Assembly: GCF_901709675.1 (NCBI RefSeq)
Contig: NC_051098.1
Location: 13,421,918-13,485,917 of the forward strand
Length of the DNA: 64,000 nucleotides
Source: Syngnathus acus
Taxonomy: Eukaryota > Chordata > Actinopteri > Syngnathiformes > Syngnathidae
Reading direction: 5' to 3'
Part shown: positions 1-12,300 of the stretch, one piece after another
Layout: each line of letters opens with the position of its first letter
Numbering within the stretch: position 1 is the stretch's first letter
Translations under genes and position numbers: made by a program
The notes under the pieces: model-generated
Databases searched by the model: none
What the model was told of the DNA's origin: nothing
Seen by the model: the letters and a program-made list of their open reading frames with translations, nothing else

Positions 1-2916
1 AAACGTTCAAATTTTGGGTCCAGGGCCACACGCTGCTGTTTATGAGGCACAGCGGGAAAATGGAAAGTGACTCCGACGGGTGACCTCGTAAAAACTCAGG
101 CCTTTGCCAAACGGTGTCCCCTCGCAAGCACCTGATCATCTATCGTTCCTCAGGCCCAAAATGTCCGCTGGCCTTCGGAGCACAGTCTTGCGCTCGCGCA
201 ATCATTCGGGATGATTTTGCACAGTGGCACACTCGCTCGTCTTCCCACAGAGTTGTCCAGGTTGGAAGCTAGCGCAGAGGCCGCGCAAATTTTGCCACTT
301 AACTCAGCGCTTTATTAATAGAGGCCGCCTTCCGCATTTGAAGGTTGACACTTTGCAGCCAGCCAAACACACGCCCTGATTATTTGATAATCTCCCCACG
401 TTCCAAGGAGTCAAGACATTTCTGAGTCAAGGTCAGGATGTCCGGTTATCACCTTTGTAATATACTATGACAATTTTGTTTCCTCTTAGTGTGGAAATTA
501 ATTTTGTCTATCAACAATCTTTGGGATTTGAAAAATCCTTACGTGTTTAGCAGGTCTTACTTCAACTTCTGCTGGATTGACTCAAACATGTGGACCACGC
601 AGGAGACAATTTGATGAACTGACATCTAAAGCCATGTAAAGCCCTCAAATGGTGTAACAAGCCGGCGCCACGCGCCGCAAGCTATGCCAAGTTGTCATGA
701 CGCACAACGGGCTCCTCACTCTTAACATAAACACCCATGTCGAGCTCCAGTAGTCCATAAAATGTTGGAATTTTACAGGCATGTCGCTGTTCTGTATTTA
801 CAGACAAAGAATGGCGGGGCATTTTTCTGCTAGCTTAATGCTAGTTAGCATCTCTATAGGTATGCTGCTAAGTGACTATTCAAATCTTGAAGCTACCAAA
901 AAAACGATGGAGGCGTTATCATCGGTGGAGCTAGAGTGGGGGGGCTGTGGGAGCCCTGCCCCCCGAAAGAAAAAATCCTAGCACCGCCAGTGTTTATCTC
1001 TTGGCGACATTCACAATTATTTCCGGCTCACTTTTCCCAAATCAAATCTGAAAGCCATTTATTTTTAACAGCAGTGTTGTTCGACAAGTTTGCAATTATA
1101 CAAATTACTGTATCAAACAGTTTTGGGGGGGAAATAGTTTGCAGTATATTTGTGGCTTAAATGATTAATATACGCAATAACAAACAATTTAAAGGCGGGT
1201 GGGGACTGCAGTGGTGCCTCAAATGTGTCACCTGCAAAAAGCATTGAAAAATCCATGCCGCAACCGAAACAATGTGAAGACTTCTCTTTTGAAAATGACT
1301 CAGCGGGGGGAGCTCGATGCTATCTCGATCTTTCTTTGCGCCATCGGCTCTTTGCCTGCGCTTGAGGCCCGAGCCCTTCGCTCCGCTCCGACTATTTTGG
1401 GCGGCTGCACCTGTCAAGATCACGTTGCCTCCTTCTGCTGACCGGCAGATACTTGGGCGCTAGCTTCTGAGTAGACAGCAACACGTTTTAGAAGCAGGAC
1501 AAGCAATCAAGTCAAATGGACGACAAATGACGAGAAGGAAAATCAATCGATGGGATTGATGGTGGAAATCTTTGATCTGATAAAATCCACGACTAGCTAG
1601 CTTTAGCGGGATGGCTCAACAATGAGCTCTCAGCCTGATGTCAGACAAGAGAAGACCACCTGTTCATTGTGTACATAAGCGGCAACAGGTGCCGTGCATG
1701 TGTGTGTCTCGCTGGATGTGTTCGTCCGCAGGGCTCAACACTTATGGAGCCCCGCTTTGCCAGCAAAATCCTTCGGATCAAGGCAGCATCCGCGTCGGAG
1801 TCAAATGATTTTTGTTTTGAAAATATAGTCACGTAAAGATGCAAAGTGATGAAGATAAAGGTGAGGGAGAGAAGCCACTGATGCCGAGGAAAGACGAAAA
1901 TGGTCAGAAAATAAAAATTATCCTTCTGCATGACTGCAGAGATGGATTTATTTGAATATTATTAACATTCAAGTCACATAATGACTTTTTAAAAGGCATC
2001 TGGGTTTTTTTCTATGAAAAAAAAATTGATTTGTTCGGAGAAAAACCAGCATGTCCCAAAAGATGCTAGCAAGTAGGCCAATGGCTGCTCCAGCTTCTCC
2101 CTCCAGGGTGCACACTTTTAGTGACACACTATAAAAAGCAGCTTCAATTATAGACTGAAACTCAAATACAACTTGAAAGTGTCTTTCTCGGCCACGAGAG
2201 GCGCAAACGATGACACAGCTTTTATATTCAAGAGAAGAAGAAGTACGGCTAGCGTTTACAAAATGGCTAATGACTCCATTTTTCCAAATATTGCCGACTT
2301 CATAGAAACATGGCGTCCGGAAACCATGTGATGAGGATTTAAGCAAAGCGGAGCAGTGCAGTGAGTTCAAAGTGTCCCGACTTTGTGGTCATTGAACGCA
2401 TCACCCTCACCATGTCATTGATGTCCATCACTTATTAAAAATTTATAATAAACCTGGAAGACCGAGCAGTGAAATACTTGAATGGACAGGTCTTGCTTCC
2501 ATCCATTACAGTCGATATCAAAAGTCTACACACCCCTGATCAACTGCTTTTGTGGAGAAATGTGTCACGGCCCGATGTAAACAAGATTGAACTATATGGC
2601 CATCATTTATGGCCAGATGAATTTCCCCCAAAAAACAAAAAAATCTGAAGTCAACCAGCAACTTTGGGGGTTTTCTGTAACTGAGCAACATCTGGACAGC
2701 TCCCAGCAAACACTTGAGTTCCCTTTCCTCGGGTAAAAATAGATAACTGTGGCTAACAGATGGGACTGACCACTGTGTGATGAGGTTTTTTTTTTGGGGT
2801 GCAATGAGAATTCAGTCTCCATATGCTGCCCTGTCAATCAAATCCAAACCAGTGGTGACCAATGTAACTTTAACTGGGTCAATATTAACTAATATAAACT
2901 TCTTCTGCGGACTCAC
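1..2916 (-). other. ryr1: Intron 1 of the ryr1-like gene (partial)
   Basis: This stretch lies downstream, on the minus strand, of the ryanodine receptor start exon and contains no exon I can support. It is AT-rich with scattered poly-A/T runs and short GC-rich patches. The small open frames here (for example 1157-1441 on either strand) overlap each other, lack splice context and look like chance. The next ryr1 exon must lie off the left edge or be too short to recognise. Confidence 0.55.
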
Positions 2917-2964
2917 CGTTCGCAGGAACTGGATCTCCTCCTCTCCCTCGCCCCCTTCCGCCAT
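2917..2964 (-). CDS. ryr1: Ryanodine receptor, first coding exon (partial gene)
   Basis: The exon starts with ATG at 2964-2962 and encodes 16 residues, MAEGGEGEEEIQFLRT, followed by a GTGAGT donor in phase 0. This is the characteristic vertebrate ryanodine receptor N-terminus (acidic leader, then IQFLRT), just before the DDEVVLQC segment encoded by the next exon. Ryanodine receptors are very large calcium-release channels of the sarcoplasmic or endoplasmic reticulum. The leader alone fits RYR1, RYR2 or RYR3; I choose ryr1 because rasgrp4 is the next gene, as RASGRP4 neighbours RYR1 in human 19q13.2. All other exons are off the left edge. The two genes are divergently transcribed. Confidence 0.75.
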
Positions 2965-3250
2965 CCTTCAGTGCGCGTTAGTGGCACCACCTCCAAAGAC
3001 AAGACAAGATCCTTTAGTTGGCTTTGCGTGATCTCCTCTTCTCCCCCCCTCTCTCTCGGTTTCTCTCGGTGTGAGAGCGTGTGGCTGTGCTGGAGGACAG
3101 CACCCGTCCGGGTCAACTCTCACAGTGCGAGAGAGGGAGGAAGGAAGGGAGGGAGGGAGGGGCAGCCACCTTGCCATGCCACCATGTTTGTAGAAGAAGG
3201 AGTGCCACTCCTTCACGCTGACACATACTCCTCCCGCCCCTCCTTCGTCA
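2965..3250 (-). promoter_or_regulatory. Probable ryr1 5' UTR and proximal promoter
   Basis: Directly upstream of the ryr1 start codon lies a strongly strand-asymmetric purine/pyrimidine stretch (CT-rich on plus at 3031-3070, GA-rich at 3125-3165). No convincing splice acceptor precedes the ATG, so the start exon probably carries its own 5' UTR. No TATA box is evident. Assignment as promoter rests on position only. Confidence 0.4.
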
Positions 3251-4061
3251 TGTCTGAAGCTAAAAAAGGATTGGGGGGGGGGCAGCCGCTGTACATGTCC
3301 ACCACCACATTCAGAAACTCACGTCAATTTCCGATTTGACATTTCCTTTTTTTAGCCTTTCAACAGATTTTTTTTAAATTTCTGTAATCCTCAGTGAAAG
3401 CAAACTGGTTAGTGATCAGTGGTGTTTGATCAAATAACACAATTGCAATTCCAAAATCGAATTTTTATTTTCTGCATTGTCCGCTTTAAATGAATCCTGT
3501 CTTTGATAAATTAATGGAAAAATGATTTTTGTTGATCCAATTCACCATTAATCTGCAGAAATATCATAAAAATAACCATTAACAGTGAACCCTCAGAAAA
3601 CAAAATAATTAACACCTAAAATCCCATTACAGCATGGAAATGGCAAGCAGTTAATTTTTATTTATTTTTTAATACACGTGGAATGAGGACTCAAACAATC
3701 CAGGCTAAAATTACTAATTATTATTCGAACAGTCAAGGCATATCATTTAAACATACTTTCCTGACACAAGTGACCACTTTCCTAATAGTTAGGGTTTTAG
3801 GCGCCATCTTGTGGCATCTTATGGTATTAAAGAAAAAGCACAACACAAATTTGCACTAGCTAAGCGCCAATAGGTCGGCTTTTTTTTTTTTATTGGTGGG
3901 ATATTTCCAAATGTAAAATATGGACTTTGGCTCAGTATAGGTTGGGGAAACACTGGAATTTGCCAAAATCATTTCGGGGGAGGTGGATCTGCATGAGGGA
4001 CAGTCCTCATGCAGATGCAGCACACGCACGCGCACACACTCCCACACATTGGCGTTCTTAC
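3251..4061. other. Gene-free stretch
   Basis: AT-rich sequence with homopolymer runs. No exon, RNA gene or transposon terminus was recognised. Confidence 0.4.
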
Positions 4062-4108
4062 CTGCTCGGCATCCATGTGGCGTCGGTCATCCTCTCCTCC
4101 ATCGCCCA
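4062..4108 (-). CDS. Candidate 47-nt internal exon of an unidentified minus-strand gene
   Basis: On the minus strand, a pyrimidine-rich acceptor ending GCCGCAG precedes 47 nt that end in a consensus donor (CAG/GTAAGA). Read in the phase supplied by the candidate exon at 4848-5126, it encodes WAMEERMTDATWMPS. The opposite strand also has a good donor at its far edge (GGCAG/GTAAGG after 4116), so the orientation is not certain. I recognise no protein family. It could instead be a 5' exon starting at one of its internal ATGs. Confidence 0.25.
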
Positions 4109-4220
4109 CTGCGGCAGGTAAGGGAGAAGGCGTTGGAGGGACAAAACCGCCGCCTGCCGCCGGCAGGACGTAGACAAGCAACCCACTTGGTGACGCGCCA
4201 CCGAAGACGACCACGCGAGG

Positions 4221-4240
4221 TGCATTATGGGAATTGAAGT
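4221..4240 (-). promoter_or_regulatory. ZNF143/Staf-type motif
   Basis: The minus strand reads ACTTCAATTCCCATAATGCA, close to the Staf/ZNF143 binding consensus (TTCCCANNATGC core) found in many vertebrate promoters. It lies about 110 bp upstream of the candidate exon at 4062-4108 and near an AAGATGGCG motif at about 4330 that resembles YY1 initiator sites. Together they suggest a CpG-type promoter here, but no transcript is proven. Confidence 0.4.
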
Positions 4241-4847
4241 CCCATTGCAGCCCAGCTCCAACCGTGGCTCCATTTTCGCCCAAGTCATGACTTGGCGTCT
4301 ACTTGTGTAGTTGCGTTGTTACGCCAAAAGATGGCGACATTGTGTTAATATTCGGGCTCAGTGGAGGGATTGCGCTCTTCTATGCAGCCGGGAAGATGCC
4401 GAGGAAAGATGGAAGTACTTGTCATGGCCACCTAAGAAATAAAAACAACAAACAAATGAAAATGAGTAGAAAAAATAAGAACACGAGAGCGGAATAGGTT
4501 AATAGCCAACAAGTCGTGTCAGACTAAGAGGTTATGGCACCACCTTCCGTGCTCGGAAAAACAGGACGAAGCACTTCCTTCTAGTTCAGGTCACCGGTGG
4601 AGCAAAATATCATCAAATCTCGCAAAATAATCAACAAAAGTACAATTATTTTAAAAAAAATAAAAAAAATCCTGATGCTCTGAACCAGAAAAAGTCAAAT
4701 GCAATACTGAATTCACTTTATTTTGTCTTTAAGATGACTGCAGAATTGCTACTTCACAGCTATATAGTAGTAAATTGGCCTTTCTTATCCTCAGAGTCTC
4801 CTGATGTGATTTTGTATGCACGGACGGTAGGACGTCTGCTCCCTCAC

Positions 4848-5126
4848 CCGCTCTGCTCTGCATCTTGCCTGCAGCTTCCTCGATGCCATATCGCCCCTCC
4901 GTGCCAAGCCAGGCAGCTTAGCTTCCTGCAGCAAAAAAAGAGGCCACCTCTGCACACTCGGGTGCTTAATGTCCTCCTCATGTTCAAACAAGGATGCCAT
5001 TGAGCTGCCCCTGTCCAGCTGCACGGCCACATTCACAAGTGCAAACACTACGTGGCCTGTCTGCTCGCTTGCCACCCTCACACATGACAGTTCCAGGAGA
5101 AGAAAGAAGACATCAGGAGCGGCAAC
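4848..5126 (-). CDS. Candidate 93-codon exon of unknown product
   Basis: On the minus strand, an acceptor (ATATCAG) opens a 279-nt frame of exactly 93 codons ending at a donor (CGG/GTGAGG), phase 0 at both ends. The product begins VAAPDVFFLLLELSCVRVAS and includes SLFEHEEDIKHPSV. Composition and splice sites look exon-like, and the frame continues into the candidate exon at 4062-4108. I do not recognise the family. Against it: the ORF carries on upstream without a clear first exon, and no downstream exon was found. It could be a decayed gene or chance. Confidence 0.25.
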
Positions 5127-6348
5127 CTGATATGGGGATCGTCTCAAATCAGGGTTCCTGGAAACCCGGGGGTCCGCGAGCCCTAGCTTGATCCCGGCAT
5201 GACAACTGATCAAAATTTTTTTAAACGCTGATGATGAACTCGATTTGTTTTTTGCACTTATGCTGACCTTGCCCTCATTTTTTTCCTAACACATCAGGTG
5301 TTCTTGATGATCATAATAATAATAATAAAAATAATAATAAATTACTATTACTCATTTTTGTACAAACAAATTAGTGGTGTTCTCACTTGATGTTTTCCTG
5401 TTTCATGAAACGTTGATATGTCAACATGTTGACTAAACTTGTTAAGCAGTGAACCTCACCAGACATTGTTCAAGTCAATAAAGAAAATGCTTGCATGTAA
5501 ATCCAAAATAAAGAAATGAAACAAAACTTGTTTTTTTCACCAATTGCAACTTTTGCCAAGTCTAACAACGTCAATTTAAATTTAGGTTTAACAATTAGGC
5601 GACTTTCATTACAGTTATTTTTTTTACAGTCATGTGACAAAAAAAGGTCACTCCAAACATCTTGTGTGGGGTGAATAAAAGTTGCACGATGGAGACAGCT
5701 GGCCCATGCAAGCGGACTTTTTCTATTTCCACGATTTCCTATGGGAAGTGGCTCAAACAAGGCAGCAGAGGCTGCTTCCTGGGGTACACTGATGATTGTT
5801 CATCCCCCCCCCCCCCTCTTTGCTGGCCGAGCTGCCTGCAGCTCTCCTCCTTCCTATACAAGCGCTGCATGTGTGCACCATTCTCTCTGTGGCCTCACCC
5901 CTCCCCCTTGCACACACACACACACACGCAGAGAAACTGATGCAAGTTCCCCTATCTGCCAGAGCCAGTTCCTCCATTTAAGATGCTGACTTGTTTATGT
6001 AGACGCGACAAGTGACTTTTTTTTCTTCCCCCCCCCCACCCCCAGCTCTACGTTTGGCCACACTGGTGCTCGGCCTTCTTTCTGCAAAGGACTCCTTGAT
6101 GACAGGTGCATGAAGTCTGCCTCTGCTGTTCTGTGCTCACCGCACATGCTCGGAGAGGGGCTTGACTGACTTTCGGGGTGAGGTGAGGGGGGGGGGGCGG
6201 TTTTGTGGATGGCCGGAAGGTGAAGATTTTGAGGAGGACGACGAAGAAGAGAAGGAGGAGGAGAAGGGGTCAAGCATGGAGCTGTAGGTACGCCGTGCTC
6301 AGATGCTGCCCAGGAGGAGGAGGAGGCCGCGGAGAGAAAGAAGCCGCA
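5127..6348. other. Intergenic stretch and probable rasgrp4 promoter
   Basis: Mostly AT-rich intergenic DNA with an AAT-rich run at 5310-5340, a poly-C tract near 5805, a short CA repeat at 5911-5930 and GA/GC-rich sequence from 6160 to 6340 that probably contains the rasgrp4 transcription start and 5' UTR. No coding sequence is supported. Confidence 0.4.
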
Positions 6349-9300
6349 ATGAACAAGACCAAGAGGTAACGCAAACAAAAGTGCATTAAAACATCCGTGT
6401 GTGTGTGGTGTGTATGTGTGAGTGAGAGGGTTTTGAGGTCATGACTCATACGGTGCATGGCACTGTGGTTAAAAAAAAAAGGTGTTAATTTGTTTGGGGA
6501 GTTTTATGTTTGCATCAGCCATTTGAGTGTTGTGGTGCAAGAGTAGTAGCAGGTGATGACAGGTGACACACACAGACACAGCTAACTTCTTTGACCTGCA
6601 TATCAGTATACTTCATAGCTCAACATTCAACAGTCTCCTGAGCTCACCTTTAACGATTTAAAAATAGTGCAAAAAAATATAATGACATCTTGTTGCAATT
6701 TACTCAACAATCGAGCGGTTTCGGTGTAAATCGAGGCCTGTTTGATTCAATGGGAAGTTTTTCTATTGTATAAATGGCAAAAAGCTGGATACGTCGGTAG
6801 AAGTAAGGTTCAATGTGACTTCTGCCATCTAGTGGAAGAGCGTGTAATTGACACCTACTAATTGCGGGTATCAGGACCGGGCTGACTGCAAATAGTGAAA
6901 ATCTGCGTATTGAAACGCATTTGTGAAAAGAAAAAGGAAAAGAAAAATTTTGGCTTCCTCCATAATGACCGCCTTGAAATACAGTAGCCTAGTAGGTCTA
7001 AAGTGTTCATGAAAAGAACACTATGCTATGAACATAAACAATACACCTATATGAAAAATTACACATAAAAGTGAAATAACAACTGAACTTTAGGGTTTTT
7101 GATGTCGCTACAGGAAATGCTTCAGACTTCTTTTGCGGCCAGAGCAGTTGCGAGCGCAGCTCTTATCAGATGACGTGATCGACACGCAACGATGCGTGAC
7201 ACTTCGTGCTGCAAAAAAAAAATCATGCGGTGCCAGTTTCAATACTCTAATCGGGTGCTGCTAAAATATCATTATCATGTAAGAGCTTTTCACATGCTTT
7301 AAAGCAATCGTTCATTTATTCTCGGCCTTTAATTAATCAATTAGGGACAGAAAGGGTGAATTTGCATATCGCTCGGCCTGTGTCGAGGCAGGAGAGGGAA
7401 GGGGGGGGCATCGGGTGGGCTTGCTGTTGCCAGGAGTCCTGACATAGATGGGAACATAAAAAGGGGGGTTTCCAAAGAGGAAACAGTTTTCCGATTTGAG
7501 TAGCACACAGGGGGATGAAGAAAGTTAGTGAGGAAAAGGTGAACGACTTCCTCGCTCGCGAGTTCATTCTTGATATCTCTCACCTGCTGTTCATGTGCGA
7601 TGAGGGGGAAATACCCAAAAACCACGTCAAGAAAAAAATAATTGGTCGCATTTACTATGAGTCATAAAGCGAAAAGGTTAAAAAGACGACCGTTGCAAAT
7701 TTACATTTGAAATATGGATTTATCCGTTAAGTACAGCAGAGCGATTTCACTTCCAGTTGAAGTTCACGGTCAAATGGAACACAAAATAAAGACAAATCTT
7801 TAAAACAACCAACTATTTTAGCCTATCGGGCTGCTAGCTTAATGCTAACACTAATCAGCCTCCATGTTGCAGTAGCTATACTTGAAGCAACAGATTTCTG
7901 AGTTTATTAGAAGTAAATTAGGACAATATATTTACATATTCTTCATTTTAGGCTTCATTTTGACGTTCAATTTAGGGCCTGACCGATTAATCGAATATTT
8001 TTTTTAAATTTTTCTTCGTAGTGTAATTGCAGATTATTATTCAGTGACTTAGTTGTTGTGCCCCTGTCCTTCCTGCAGTAGAAATATGAATGTAGTCATC
8101 ACTGGACCGACGTGTATTTTTTTCACTACTTGGGTAAGCGCTCGAGTGTGTGCATGTGCGTGTGCGTGTATAAGAGAAGGGGATGTAGGTCTGGCCATTC
8201 AGGGAACTTGTCGTCATTTCTCTGAACTCGCAGCGTTTCCTGGTAATGTCACAATATTATTTGGCAGCAGCACGGTTGCACACATGCGCGACACACACAC
8301 ATTTCTACACATTACACACAACACGCTGGAGCCACGCAAATACACAAACAAAATCACATTCTTCCCTTTATTTTTTATTTTATTTTTACTTTAGTTTGGA
8401 GCTTTACAATCTTTTGGGACTAAATCAGTGTCTAAAAAAATGTCTCATTCGATTTCATTCCACAGTGTGGTCGGCGGGTTTTGAATCATTTTCCCCCAAA
8501 TTTTGAGATCCCAAATTTTAAGCACCCGTCGACGACTGTTAGCGTGACTAAATGTCGTGACCGCATTGTGTTGGACTTATCTGCGGCCTACTTGTTCTCA
8601 GGAAGCCCAACTGTGAGAGTACCGGCGCGCTGAAGAGCAGGAAGTCGCCGCGGCAGAAAGTGCCGCACAGACGCAACACATGTCCCAATCCGCAGGATAT
8701 CAGCCGGGCCCTGCAGGGCCCCTCGCCGGCCCCCAGCGCCAGCGCCGCCAGCCTGGATGAGCTCATTCTCCGCTGCCTTGGCTGCTTCGGTCAGTCGCGC
8801 ACATTTGATCGCAACCTGCTTATGCAAATGAGGGCCAGTACAGGGAAGTAGAGGGGGGGGGGGGGGTTCTCACACAATGAGGCTTTTTGTTCTGCCAAGG
8901 GGTGAGTGGGGAGGTGAGGGGGCGGGGGGGTCTCAAAGTTTTGGGCCCCAGGGACCATGTGATCAGCGAAAGGCGATAGGAATGACCACCTCATTGCCAC
9001 AAAAAAAAGGAAAAATTTCGTCCCCCCCCCCTCCCTGCTTAGATTGTTTGATGAATTGCCATAATACCGCTTCCTTGGCGGAGGTAACGCTAAATCTACG
9101 TGTTGCGCAGATTCAGAGGGGAAGCTGTGCAGCCAGCGAGGGTCCCACATGGTCCACATGACGTTGATGATGCACAGTTGGGTGGTCTCGTCGCAGACCT
9201 TCGCCCAGAAGCTCCTGGCCTTATATCCTCGTGGTCACGTGGCGGCGCCACTTTCGCGGTCAAATTAATTGAAATAGCACACGTGACTTTTTCACGACGA

Positions 9301-12300
9301 GGCCGGACTGCAGGTCAAATTTTGCAAGTGTGAGAAATATTCCAGAATAAGCAGGAAGGAACATGTTCTCCTTGACTGTCTCTCACGTATAAGGACAGCC
9401 CCGATGACAAGCGAGGCCTGAGGCGGGGTCAAGTATGCCACCTGGTCAGGTGAGTGACAACTCACTCCAGTCCTGACAGAACCGGTTTTTTCCTCCCGCC
9501 CCGTTTTTGTGCTTACTAAACACACTTTGCTGTCGCGCCCCGGTGGCCAGGACCTGGATCGGCCAGTTCCCCGCCGTGTTTGAGGCTGACCCCCTTCTGG
9601 AGCAGACCATGGGGGACCTGTGGGCGTTGGTGCGATCGGACGGGGAGGAGGCGCAGATCATCGACACGTCGTGCCCGTGAGATTTTTTTTTTTTACTACT
9701 TGGCTTCTGTACAAACCTGTTTTTAAAGGAACACTCACATCCTGACTTGCCCCTCCCGGTTTGGATTTGAAACGTACTCAGTGCGGTTGCCTTAATTTCC
9801 CCCAGATCAATGTCGTAAAAAATTAATGCAATAAAAAACTGCTACATGTTTGGGCTCACGGAGGACTAATAATTATCTTGATCCTAAATACTTTAACAGC
9901 CACACTTGTAAACTAAAGTCCAAAAGTAGCTTCTGAGTGGCATGGTCAGTCAACTAAATCTGTCTTTTTCCCCAGAAGCCCCCACGTGAACGTGTCACAG
10001 GGCCCCTCGCCTTCGGTGAAGAAACGGAAGGTGTCGCTCATCTTTGACCACATGGAGCCCGACGAGATGGCCGAGCACCTCAGCTACTTGGAGTTCAAAA
10101 ACTTCTGCAGCGTTTCGGTCAGACTCAAGTATTTCTTTTAAGCACACAGACGTGCCCCTAATTGTAATTCTTCGATACACTGGAAAAAAATTGCGTGTTG
10201 AATTTACTCAATTTTAACTATCTGTATGCAATCATTTGATGTCCAATTTTCTTGCCCACTTTTTTCACAACATGTGTGACGGCTGTGGATTGATCAGTTC
10301 CTGGACTACCGCAGCTACGTGGTGCGTGGCTCGGTGCGGGACAACCCGGCGCTGGAGCGCTCGGTCATGATGTGCAACGGCGTTTCCCAATGGGTCCAGC
10401 TCATGATCCTCAGCAGGCACACGGCCCAGCAGAGAGCACAAGTCTTCACCAAGTTCATTCACGTAGCTCAGGTGGGCGACATTTTTAGCTTCTTCCTTTC
10501 CCTGCGTTATAAAAATCATTTCACAAGACGATCCGTTTGTATGCGTAGAGACTCCGAGTTCTGCAGAACTTTAACACGTTGATGGCCGTCACCGGAGGCC
10601 TCTGCCACAGCGCCATCTCCCGTCTAAAAGACACGTACAACCTTCTGCCTCCTGACGTCACCAAGGTACACCGATGGCTCGCGGCAACCTTTCACGTCAG
10701 TTAACCATACCAGAAGAATTTTTTTTTATATAGAGTCCAAAAGTCTAAACAATTCCGAATCTTTTCTGAGCACCTTCCGCCATGACGTCATCAGGCACTG
10801 AGCGAGATGACGGAGCTCCTGTCATCGCGCAGCAACTACAGCAACTACCGCCGTCTATACAGCGAGTGCTCCGGCTTCAAGGTTCCCATCCTGGGGGTGC
10901 ACCTCAAAGACCTGATCTCCCTCAACGAGGCCTTGCCCGACTACGTGGACGGCGACAAGATCAACCTGAGCAAACTGCAGCACCTTCACAGCAACGTCAA
11001 CGAGCTCCTGGAGCTGCACCGCCTCACGCCGCCGTTCGAGGCCAACAAAGACCTCCTGCATCTTTTGACGGTAGGAGACCCAGACCTGGTCCCGAAACCA
11101 CGAACCGGAGCCAGAACCAGACCTCAATGGAGGAATGTCACCAATGATGTCTTTAATGCTTCAGCTCTCTCTAGATCTCTACTACACCGAGGACCAGATC
11201 TACGAACTCTCCTACACCAAGGAACCCAAGAACCCCAAGATCCAGGTCAGTCTCCTCTGTGCTCACCAAGTGTGCTATTCAACCTCTGAAATGGATTTCA
11301 TAGACCTATTAAGCTTTTTCCTCCTCATGGGTGCTCACGCCACAAAAAAAAAAAACCCTTAACCTCATTTAATGTCTGAAAACTACGTTTGGGTTAGCGG
11401 TGTGGGCATGCGAGTAAAGCGAGCAAAGCGCAACCGTCACTCAACCGCATCAAAGTATCAAGTTAGGGTGTAACGACGTGTACGTGTGTATGAGTGCGCG
11501 TAACTTCTTTTGTTTTCTTTTACGACTGCAGCCTGTCACTCCAGTGAAACCGCCGGTGGTGGCAGAGTGGGGGTCAGGGGTCACCCCCCGCCTGGACCCC
11601 GACACCATTTCCAAACACGTCAAACAAATGGTGGATGTGAGTACAACACATGAGGGACATGAGCGGTATTTTTTTCAGTGTTTATGTGAGAGGTAATTAT
11701 AAATTAGTGAACGTCACACCCACACTCGATTTTCACTTCCTTATTAACTGGTAGCGCAAAGGAGAAGTTCTCAACACTCTTTGTCGCCCCCTTTAGTCCA
11801 TCATGAAAAACTACGCACACAAGCAGGACGGCTACATCCCGCTGGAGGACTTTGAGAACATCTCCGCCAATTTTCCCTTCTCCTTCTGCACGCAGCAAAC
11901 TGACAGGTGACACTTTTCTCGCATACAGGATAATATCCAACAATTTGTTATCAAAGCGACATTTTCAAAAATGGCCGTTCTCCTCAGGCACGGTCAAATC
12001 AGCCGAGAGGAGATGACGTCGTATTTTATGCGCGGGATGTCGGTGTGCGCCAAGCTGGGCTATAACTTTAACGACGCGCACAACTTCCACGAGACCACTT
12101 ATAAGAGGCCCACCTTCTGCGACACCTGCGGCGGCTTTGTCAGTCTTTATAATAAAAAAAAACAAAAAACGCTAAAACCATTTGGAATGAAAAATAACAT
12201 GGTTGTATCATGTTGCAGTTGTGGGGCGTCATCAAGCAAGGCTACCACTGTAAAGGTAAGTCAGCAAATAAAAATGGCTAACCAAGCACATCAGTGATAG

